Assembly (NCBI RefSeq): GCF_902686445.1
Contig: NC_062219.1
Span: 45,473,056-45,537,055 of the forward strand
Length of the DNA stretch: 64,000 nucleotides
Direction of reading: 5' to 3'
DNA from: Sciurus carolinensis
Taxonomy: Eukaryota; Chordata; Mammalia; Rodentia; Sciuridae
Under the pieces are notes generated by a model. It was not told the DNA's origin and ran no database searches. It saw nothing but the letters and a program-made list of their open reading frames with translations. This document shows, piece by piece, positions 55,934 to 64,000 of this stretch (position 1 is its first letter; every line of letters begins with the position of its first letter). The position numbers and the translations under genes are program-made.

Positions 55934-56150
55934 CTTGGATTGAACCCAAGGGGATCCTACCACTGAGCTATATCCTCAGCCCTTTTAAAATCTTTTATTT
56001 TGAGATGGGATCTTCTAAGTTGCTGAGGCTGGTTTCACACTTGTAACACCCTTCTTCAACTTGATAAAGGCAGTCTTATGAAATGCATCCTCCTGCCTCA
56101 GCCTCCTCAGTAGATGGAATTATAGTTTTTACCAACACACCTGGTTGGAA
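55934..56150 (-). repeat. Compound SINE carrying a foreign 48-bp insertion
   Basis: ID part 'tacttggattgaacccaagg...ctgagctatatcctcagccc', B1-like part 'gagatgggatcttctaagttgctgaggctggtttcacacttgt', then 48 bp not of SINE origin (56044-56091), then SINE text resumes 'cctgcctcagcctcctcagtagatggaattata'. Confidence 0.8.
56044..56091 (+). repeat. 48-bp copied segment (acceptor)
   Basis: Matches 56481-56528 at 47 of 48 positions (one A/G difference at 56068), same orientation, 437 bp apart. It sits inside the SINE, so this is the copy and the downstream one the source. Confidence 0.9.
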
Positions 56151-56480
56151 CACCCATTTCTTTAGAGAATTCTTAACCCCATGCTCAGTTAGGCCCCATC
56201 TCCCAGAGAAAGCATTCAAAACATTGGTTGTATGTTTCACAATCCTGAACAATCCCTTGGACATCAATTGTGAAATCTGGAGTCTGGTACAAGACTGGCC
56301 CACTCCTCATGGTCTCTTCAACTCTCAGTTTAAGGTCAAGGGGTGATCAGTTTACTTCTCTCTCGTGCTATATCTTAAGTTGCACAACATCTGTGGGAGC
56401 ACATTTGGAATAAAGACACATGAAGAACTTCAAGATGCAACTGGAATCTTCAAGGTCATCCAATTTAACCCCAAATTTGC

Positions 56481-56528
56481 TAACACCCTTCTTCAACTTG
56501 ATAAGGGCAGTCTTATGAAATGCATCCT
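56481..56528 (+). repeat. 48-bp source segment (donor)
   Basis: Embedded in ordinary non-SINE sequence; source of the insertion at 56044. Confidence 0.85.
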
Positions 56529-56789
56529 TAGTTTTTATTGGGATTCAGAATTAACAATTCAAGTTGCAATATCCTTAGTTTAACCATGATTTTGCATTTT
56601 CCCCAAAACAATGTGTAAAATTTTTGCCACATATTTGTCATAAATAAATGACTTATTCTATTAATTAATTTCCAATGAGAGGAAATGTGTTATAGAGACA
56701 GATTTCACGGGTGTTTTAACAACTTTCAAAATTAAAGCTGTTTCTGCCATGCTCTATTTCATACTTATTATACCCCAAATATGATTGGC

Positions 56790-57880
56790 ACAGGATTCAT
56801 TCATTCATTGACTATTTTTAAATGCCTACTATACATCAAGCACTGCTCTAGGCACTGGAGATAAAGCAGTAAGTAAGAAAAGTTCCTTTTCTCAGGGAGT
56901 TTGATGTCTACATTCTGGTGAGGGGATGCTATGAATAAGTAAATAATGATACCTGATAAGAAGGAATTTAATGATGATACAATAAAAGGATGAAAAGTTA
57001 TAGTGAGAGGACATTTTCAGAAAGGAAGACAGGGAAGTTTTTCTGACAAGGACATATTACAGCAGAATCCCAAATCAAAGGAAGGAGTATGAAAGATACT
57101 AGTTATCTTCTAGTATCCTTTGTCCTCTTACTGTTTTATTGATAGAAGCTTAGTTTTTACTAAGCAAGTGGGTGACAGCTCCTATGTTCCGCAGCCTTTC
57201 TTGAAGCTCCCTGTGCCACACGCTATGTTTGAGTCGATTGGATGTGAGCAAAAGGGATGTGCACAACTTCCAGGGCATCTCCTCAAAGACATTTGCCTTT
57301 TCCCTACTAACTGGGAGAATGGTCACCACTGGAACAACCTTGGAGACTACATATTGAGAACAGTAGAGTTGACCTTCCATCTCTGCACTTTTACGTACTA
57401 GAGATGTAAAATTCTATTCTTATATTAAACTGCTGTCTTTTGTTACAGTATCTTAGCTAATTCAGAGAACAAGCAATATGGATATCTAGGAAGCCCCTTT
57501 CTAAGCAGAGAGTATAGGGCCTGCAAAGGCTTGAAGTAGGAATTTGCCTGGAAGGTCCCACGAGGTCAGTGAGTTTGGAGTGGAGTAATAGTGGATGAGG
57601 TCAGAAAAGCCTTGGAGGACAGCTTATAGAAGGCCTTGAAACATCCTTCAGGGCTTGGAATTTTATTCTTATGAACTATGAATGCTCTGTTTGAGCAAAG
57701 AAGGGACATTATGTAACTTCTCTGTTAAAAAGACCATCCTGATTGTTTTGCAAAGCAAAACAAAAGCAAAGGTGGAGAAGCAAAAAGACAAGTTTGAAGG
57801 TTATAACAATAATCCAGGCAAGATCTTGTGGCTGCTGGAGCTTGGGTAGGAGTGGCAGAGTTGCTAAGATGTGTATTAGT
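56790..57880 (-). repeat. L2 LINE, long antisense copy, interrupted
   Basis: 'attcattcattcattgactattt', 'catcaagcactgctctaggcactggagataaagcag', 'agggagtttgatgtctacattctgg', 'gcctgcaaaggcttgaag', 'ataacaataatccaggcaagatcttg' follow reversed L2. A stretch at about 57095-57475 does not fit and is a separate old insertion (possibly LTR-like, ending 'ttatattaaactgctgtcttttgttacagtatcttagc'). Confidence 0.65.
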
Positions 57881-59204
57881 CTAAAGTGTATTTTTAAAGT
57901 AGTGATGCTTGGATGTGCTGGTATATTATGAATGAGAAAAAGAAAGAAGTAAGGATGATGAGTACAGAAAGAGAAGGGATTGACCTGGGAATTACAGAAT
58001 CCTGTGCGGAGTTCAGGAGGCTGGGTAAGAAGTGGGACTTAGCTTTTTCTTTACTCCAACCTTCATATGACCTTCTCTTTGCATGATTGTAATTAATTTT
58101 CTCTCTGTTTTCATCAGACTTTACAGAATGCATCTCTCCCCTATTTGATTTACAGAGTCCCTATCTTTATTCTGAGCATTACCCATTGAACTTTGGGGGG
58201 AGATATTCAGTGTCAGCAGAAGATAATGATCTCCAATTGACATACCTCAATTATCTTCTCTCTCAAAAGCACTCGGGGAGAGAGAAAATGAGAGCAGGGA
58301 TACAGAATCAATGTTGAAGATATGCAATGTAATTGGAGAAAGAATGGAAGGGTGACCAAGGTCAGGGGCAGGAGAAATCCCAAAGACTGGGACTGCAAGA
58401 GTGAAAATAGAGTTGTAGTAGAGAAAGAGTAAGAGGATAGGAAGATGACTGAAGTGGACCAGAGGCTAGCGGGCAATAATGCCAGTTCCTGCTGGGGAAG
58501 AACAAGCAGGACTGATCTTATTTCTCTTTCATTCTTACATATTTGGTATCCCAAGAGTTGTTAGGATGAAGTAGTCTTGAGGAAGTAGCCTCAACAGAAT
58601 TGTCATATTTTTCAAGATCTTATTATAAATTAGATCTGGGCCCAGTTGTTCTCATGGGAAAACATGACAAATGTTGCCATAATTCCTGACCAAGGACATA
58701 TGAATGACATGATATAGGAAATCCTTCTTCATTTCCAGGGGTAAGTTATCCATGGTAGTTTCAAGCCATCCTGGGTCACCCTAAGCCAAACTTCAAAGAT
58801 GGTTTTGGTTTTTATTTTCTAAAAAACTGTTTCTTAAGTGGGCAGTTATTGCAAATGGAGCAGGGACAGCTTTGAAGTTTTTCCAGAAATTGCCAAATAT
58901 CCAGCACTATCCTAGGCATCGCAAAAAAAGACAAAGAAGGAAATATGTCTCAAACCAGGTGAACAGACTAAAAGCATGTTCACGCAAAGGATGCCTTCTT
59001 AACCACAATCTCAGGTGATGATTTGCATCTAATGATCAAATTTAACATGAAAATTAAGATGACAGGATCTCAGAATATTTTCATACAAGTATCTGTTTGA
59101 ACAAACTTTTGAGGGTACAGAGGGAATAAGATCAAATGTTTATATTTTATGAATTCAAAAATCAATGCAAATTTGAATCTGCTCCTACCTCTGTCTGGAG
59201 TTTT
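57881..59204. other. No gene recognised
   Basis: The minus frame 58213-58554 (113 codons) is pyrimidine-driven with no domain. No clear repeats. Confidence 0.35.
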
Positions 59205-59404
59205 TATTTTTATTTTTTGTACCAGGGATTGAACTCAGGGGTGCTCAACCCCTGAGTCACATCCCCATGTGTATTTTATTTAGAGACGGGTCTCACTGAG
59301 TTGCTTAGTGCCTTGCCATTGCTGAGGCTGATTTGAACTTGAGATCTTCCTGACTCAGCCACCTGAGCCACTGGAATTACAGGTGTATGCCACCATGCCT
59401 GGCT
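59205..59404 (-). repeat. Compound ID plus B1/7SL-like SINE
   Basis: 'gtaccagggattgaactcaggggtgctcaacccctgagtcaca', 'gagacgggtctcactgagttgcttag', 'ggaattacaggtgtatgccaccatgcctggct'. A well-preserved copy. Confidence 0.85.
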
Positions 59405-59487
59405 GGATTTTTTTTTTTAAGTCAAGAATACTGAGATCAAAGTGGTTGTTTGAAAATCTAAGTGCACCCAAAAGGACTTCATGTAAT

Positions 59488-59517
59488 CGTCATCATCATC
59501 ATCATCTTCATCACCCC
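59488..59517 (+). repeat. (ATC)n microsatellite
   Basis: 'cgtcatcatcatcatcatcttcatca'. Confidence 0.9.
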
Positions 59518-59631
59518 CACCTGCCACAGTTCTCACCATCAATAAACATTTAGAAAATGTCTGCAATGTTTAAGGCACTGGACTGGGAAAAGGGAAATCA
59601 AAGTACTACAAGACATAGTTACTTATTTTTT

Positions 59632-59758
59632 TTATTTTTTAGTTGTAAATGGATACAGCACTTTTATTTTATACATTTATTTTTATGTGGTGCTGAGGTC
59701 GATCCCAGGGCCTCACGTGCTAGGTAAGTGCTCTACCACTGAGCCACAACAGTAACCC
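59632..59758 (-). repeat. ID-type SINE with long tail
   Basis: 'ggtgctgaggtcgatcccagggcctcacgtgctaggtaagtgctctaccactgagccaca', preceded by the tail complement 'tttagttgtaaatggatacagca'. Confidence 0.8.
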
Positions 59759-60212
59759 CATAGTTACTTCTTTTAAAGAAACTTAGGATCCAGTTGTTGA
59801 GAGAGAGAGAACACAAATTAACACAAACACAGGTACAAAGTATGCACAAATCTGGAACAACAAAATTATGTTGCAGAAATAAATAACCCCCACATTGCAG
59901 AGGATTGTAACAAGCCATCATGAGTTGGCATTTTCACTAATAGTAGAGACTCAGGAACTAAAGTTAGCTACTGACACTTGGTTCTACAATCACGGAGGCA
60001 GGAGAAAGGGTAGGTGAGGAATCACCCAGTGGTTCTTAGAGTTTCCTCCTAGATAATAACTTGTCATTATCACTCATATGTCATTGTCTAAAGCAAGTTC
60101 ATGCCCACTCCTAACTACAAAATGAGGGGAAAGTGTGATTCTACCATATGTTGGAAGGTAAACTGCAAATATTTGATGAGTAACACAAACACCTACCGCA
60201 AAATTTACATTT
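59759..60212. other. Unannotated, no gene seen
   Basis: No recognised repeat or coding signature. Confidence 0.3.
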
Positions 60213-60398
60213 GTGTGTATGTGGTACTAGGGATTAAACCTAGGGGTGCTTAACCAATGAGCTACATTCCCAGCCCTATTTATTTTTTATTTTGAGATAG
60301 GGTCTCACTAAGTATCCCAGGCTGGTCTCAAACTTAAGATTCTTCTGCCTCGGTCTCTTAAGTAGCTGGAATTACACACCTGTGTCACCATGTCTGGC
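60213..60398 (-). repeat. Compound ID plus B1/7SL-like SINE
   Basis: 'gtggtactagggattaaacctaggggtgcttaaccaatgagctacattcccagccc', 'gagatagggtctcactaagtatcccaggctggtctcaaac', 'ggaattacacacctgtgtcaccatgtctggct'. Confidence 0.85.
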
Positions 60399-61017
60399 TC
60401 CAAATGTACATGCTAAGAGTCAAATAAGTTACACAGACACTAAGTTCTCATGCTGCAGAAGTTTAGAGAAATTAGATCTGGGATGTTTATTAACTGATTT
60501 ATTCATTTTCTTTTTTTTTCATTATTTATAGCTATAAAGCACCTCTTAATGCAAGGTACTTTTCTCCATAATGATCATACAGCCTTAAACAAAACTGACA
60601 AAAACTCTGCCTTCCTAAAGATTATGATCTAGTGGGGGAAAACTTGAGTTTTGAAGCATCAGTAGAATTTAAACAATTATAGAAGGAAGAGCATTCTTAG
60701 TATAGGAAATAGAGTTTGTTTCATATGAAACAAGAAGAGCACCAAGAATAAAAGAATGGTGAAGTTAGTTCAGGAATATAATTTACTTAGCCACCATGTA
60801 ATTAAGAGCTACTTTTAAAACCAAAATCACAGTAAAAATTTTTTTTGGATTACATGGCTTGCAATTAACATGGATGCTATTAATCAATGATTGAAAACAA
60901 TGGTATAGACTATCTTAATCACTAAATTCTTACTGGGTTATATATGCAAATAAAATTATTTACATATGTTCAATAATAAGTTTTCCTTTTCTCTTCTTTT
61001 ATCTTTTACTTTTTTTC
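60399..61017. other. Unannotated, AT-rich
   Basis: No gene; weak L2-like phrase near 60585-60640 ('aaaactctgccttcctaaagattatgatctagtggggg'). Confidence 0.3.
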
Positions 61018-61097
61018 TTGCAGTTCTGGGTATCAAACCCAGAGCTTTGTAAATGCTAGGTAAATGCTCTATCACTGAGCTACAACTCCAGCCCTGG
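61018..61097 (-). repeat. ID-type SINE
   Basis: 'gttctgggtatcaaacccagagctttgtaaatgctaggtaaatgctctatcactgagctacaactccagccc'. Confidence 0.75.
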
Positions 61098-61365
61098 TAA
61101 TTTTTTTTAACATGTGTTTATTCCTTAATGTTTTACCAGGGGAATAATTATTCAAGTAATGAATATTGTGAATAATTATGATCTCTTTCACATTGTTAAG
61201 GACTTTACTATTCCTTAGAGACTCAAAAACCTTATTTTTAAAAAAATTGTATCCCTATGGAATATGAGATTTCCATATTCCATTGCCTTTGAAAATTAAT
61301 TTTCTGGGATTCTACAGGAAGGCAAAATGAACTCATAACTACTTTCAAATAAATAAAATAATCAG

Positions 61366-61412
61366 GGCTGGGGATGTAGCTAGTAGGCTTGCATAGCATG
61401 CATGAGAAACTA
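61366..61412 (+). repeat. Truncated ID-type SINE
   Basis: 'agggctggggatgtagctagtaggcttgcatagcatgcatgag', ending before the B box. Confidence 0.6.
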
Positions 61413-61696
61413 CAAAATTATCAGAACAAATAAAATCAAATATTCACATTGATGGCTATTAATAATAGCTATTGATGAAGCGCTTGCTAAACTACAGACC
61501 TGTGTAGGTAAAAAACACTGTTGTTAAAAATACTATCAGTTTACAAATTAATGAGGACAAAGGGATGATATGTAAGTTGTACCATGTTCATCTGTGGAGA
61601 GACAAGATTTTACTTGGGAATATTTTTTTAGAATAAAAGCTTACAGATGATTTATGAAAACAAAAAGATATCACCTATGCCTGTTGGATTGGTTAC

Positions 61697-61780
61697 TAAA
61701 AAAAAAAATGAAAAAAAAAAAAAAAACCAGAAGAAGAAGAAGAAAAGGAAAAAAGAATAGAAAGAAATAAAAAAAAAACA
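61697..61780 (+). repeat. A-rich/(GAA)n low-complexity
   Basis: Runs of A broken by GAAGAAGAAG; precedes an L1 fragment. Confidence 0.85.
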
Positions 61781-62117
61781 GAACAGAAAATATCAGGTGT
61801 TTCAGAGGATTTGGAGGAATTGGAACTCTTGTACACTATTGGTAGAAACATAAAGTGGTGCTGCTGCTAAGAAAAGTGGTATTAGAGTTCTTCAAAAAAT
61901 TAGAATTAGAATTATCATATGACCCAGAGTAATCACACTTCTGGGTATATGGCCCAAAGAATTGAAAGCAGAGAGTCAAAAAAATATTTGTACATTAAGG
62001 TTCATAGTTGCATTGTTCACAACATCTTGAAAGTGGAAGCCACCCAAGTGTCCATTGATGGAGGAGTGGATTCACAAAATGTATGTGTGTCACATAATAT
62101 ATATATGTTGAAATATG

Positions 62118-62190
<73 letters not shown>

Positions 62191-62560
62191 ATTATTCAGC
62201 CTTTAAAAGGGAAGGAAATTCTGACATATGCTACAACATAGATGAACCTTCTTCAGGAATAAAGCAAGCAGTCACAAAAGGGTCATTATGGTATTATTCT
62301 ATTTATATGAGGTACCTAGAATAGACAGATTCATAGAGACCAAGTATCATAATGGATTCCAGGGCTGAGGGTGGGAAGAAGAGGGGAGTTTATTGTTTAA
62401 CAGGTGAGAGGTCCAGTTTTACAAGATGAGAAGCGTTCTCGAAATGGTTGGTGGTTGCTCAGCAATGCAAATGTACTTAATGCCACTGAATCGTACCCTT
62501 AAAAGCAGTTAGCATGGTCAACTTCATGTTGTGCACATTTTATCACAATTAAAAATAATT
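61781..62560 (+). repeat. Old L1 ORF2 end and 3' UTR
   Basis: 'gaattatcatatgacccag', 'acacttctgggtatatggccc', 'cattgttcacaacatcttgaaagtggaagccacccaagtgtccattgatgg', 'atattattcagcctttaaaaggg', 'acatagatgaacctt' are the classic L1 3' order. A (CA)n(TA)n microsatellite lies inside (62118-62186) and explains the plus frames of Thr-His and Ile-Tyr repeats. Confidence 0.8.
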
Positions 62561-63650
62561 TTCAAAATATTTAAAAATTGACAAACAAAAACTTTTCTAA
62601 AAAAATTTCCAGGTTTTGTAAAATCAGCAGCCATGTGTTTTCTCCTCAGTTTGAAGCAACTAATTTTGCATTTTGCTTAGGCAGTAATTCCTTAATGTAA
62701 TGCTTACACATTCTTCACTCCCCAAACCGGATGGCTGCTTGCTGCTACGTTCCAAGAATTCCTGCTCTAATTAACATTTCACTCTAATAAAATGTTCTAG
62801 CTCCTAAAATGTTGATCCATCAAATGCTGACATATCTTGGGATCTGGCCAGGCATAACCCAGTTAGCTACAGTGGGACATGCAGCCTTGCAGAGGCTGGT
62901 GAGAAACAGGCACCAGGGAATAAGTTTCAAGGGAAAATGGAGTTAGCAGAAAGTTACAGGGTGGGCTGCTCTGTAGGTCAGCAATGAGTATTGAGTGGTT
63001 GAGCACAAGGTTGCAGGGTGTCCCAATACAGGTTTCAACAAGAACTTAGGCAGGCAGAATATATTGAGGAAGGATGTTAGTAATTTATAGTTTGGATAGT
63101 ATACCCAGAAGGGAGATTGGCAAGAGCATGGTAGTACCCTGAACCTCAAGTGACTAAGGAATTCAACACAGTGACTGAGCCAAGCAATAGCAGTCCTGAT
63201 AGAATCCAACTGTGAAGAGGAGAGAAGAGAACTGGAAGACCCAGATGCAGCCTGAGAGGAGCTCACAAGAGTGCTCATTCTAGTGACCTTTTCAGCTCTT
63301 CTCAAAGTCATCTGCTCCAGGAAATCTTTACTCTGGCATTGCAGTTGTGGGGTCTCCCAGTGATTACTGTCTTTATTCCTATTTTTAAAATAAGTTAAAA
63401 TTACAACACACAGGTTGAGAGAGACTTGTAATCTTTGCTGAGAACTAGGAGGAAGAACTCGTTCCCCAAGCACCTGCTGCTTTTCTCAGTATCACAACCA
63501 CCCCCCAAATCTCCAGTGTTCAGACAGTGACCCAGGACTCGGTAACCTGTCATAGCTCTGCAGGTTGTCAGGCTGAAGAATTGTTCAAGAGGAAAGAGCT
63601 CTGACTGTTCTTCCTTTCCCAAGATAATATCATGAATAAGCCTTGCAAGA
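62561..63650. other. No gene recognised; 176-codon minus frame without domains
   Basis: The minus frame 62943-63473 is long for chance, but its conceptual product has no recognised domain or conserved motif, has no visible neighbouring gene structure and overlaps other frames. I do not call it a gene. Confidence 0.35.
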
Positions 63651-64000
63651 AAAAAATCAGTGCAGAACGAACTCAAATAAAGTGGAACTACAGTATGATC
63701 CAGTAATCCCACTGCTGGGTATATATGCAAAGGAAATAAAATATATATACAAAGGAAATAAAAATTAGAATGTTAAAGAGACATCTGTACTCATACTTTC
63801 ATTGTAGACTGTTCACAAGATCCAAGAAATGGAAGCAGCCTAAGTGTCTATCAATGAGTGAATGGATGAAGAAAATGTGGTACATTTATACAATAGAATA
63901 CTGTTCAGTCATTAAAGAAAAAGAATAAAATCCTGTTATTTGTGAAAACATAGATGGAACTGGAGATCATTATGTTCTATATTATGTCTCTTGATATTCG
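63651..64000 (+). repeat. Old L1 3' end, running off the window
   Basis: 'gtatgatccagtaatcccactgctgggtatatatgc', 'gcctaagtgtctatcaatgagtgaatggatgaagaaaatgtggtac', 'atactgttcagtcattaaagaaaaag', 'catagatggaactggagatcattatg'. Confidence 0.8.

Noticed and set aside
61919..62324. Plus frames with Thr-His and Ile-Tyr repeats
   Set aside because: A (CA)n(TA)n microsatellite inside an old L1 3' end.
62943..63473. 176-codon minus-strand open frame
   Set aside because: No recognised domain, no supporting gene structure and overlapping frames; length alone does not support a gene.
1..64000. CRISPR array, bacterial operon or phage features
   Set aside because: Composition, SINEs, LINEs, LTRs and microsatellites are mammalian; there are no spacer-repeat arrays or compact gene order.

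Overview
The window looks like mammalian, rodent, intergenic or intronic DNA, most likely from a squirrel-family genome (Sciuridae). The pointers are many ID-type SINEs (tRNA-like body with the 'gctggggat...gttcaatccc' core), compound 7SL/B1-like plus ID SINEs, young L1 copies, MaLR-type LTRs, and an old L2/MIR background. The species call is inference. I found no host protein-coding gene, tRNA or rRNA; nearly every long reading frame lies inside a retroelement.

Layout. 1-5.0 kb: old LTR fragments, ID SINEs and a solo LTR. 5.0-13.5 kb: provirus A, minus strand, class I-like, with a tRNA-His-type primer site, paired LTRs about 6% apart and a 4-bp target duplication. It is interrupted by the front ~3.0 kb of an L1 that has a 16-bp target duplication but no 3' end. 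13.5-20 kb: MaLR pieces, a long old L2, a truncated L1 and a solo LTR. 20.0-38.3 kb: provirus B, minus strand, an older relative of A. It holds a solo LTR (21.0 kb) and a nearly full-length minus-strand L1 (22.7-34.7 kb), and that L1 is itself split by provirus C (25.76-31.50 kb). 38.3-64 kb: mostly old L2, MIR, MaLR and L1 ends, many ID and compound SINEs, and microsatellites.

Provirus C is the most interesting object. It is a young type D betaretrovirus-like element on the minus strand: 395-bp LTRs differing at only 4 positions, a 6-bp target duplication GCTTTG and a tRNA-Lys1,2 primer site. It encodes gag, dUTPase, protease and reverse transcriptase, but a large deletion joins the end of RT to the transmembrane part of a gammaretrovirus-type env. 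gag carries a stop codon, and the pro region a frame change and a stop. The RNA signals look preserved: a GGGAAAC slip site with an 8-bp GC hairpin 7 nt downstream, a GGATTTT pro-pol slip site, a polypurine tract, and between env and the 3' LTR a two-fold repeated element closely resembling the constitutive transport element (CTE) of simian type D retroviruses. Broken proteins with intact cis signals fit an element copied by proteins supplied in trans, although later decay is also possible.

The relative order of events that the sequence supports is: provirus B, then the L1 inside it, then provirus C inside that L1. Provirus A and its L1 head form a separate nest. A and B share one architecture: gag-type remnants with a nucleocapsid zinc-knuckle region, then only about 1.1 kb before the polypurine tract. 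They therefore look like members of a family already lacking most of pol and env.
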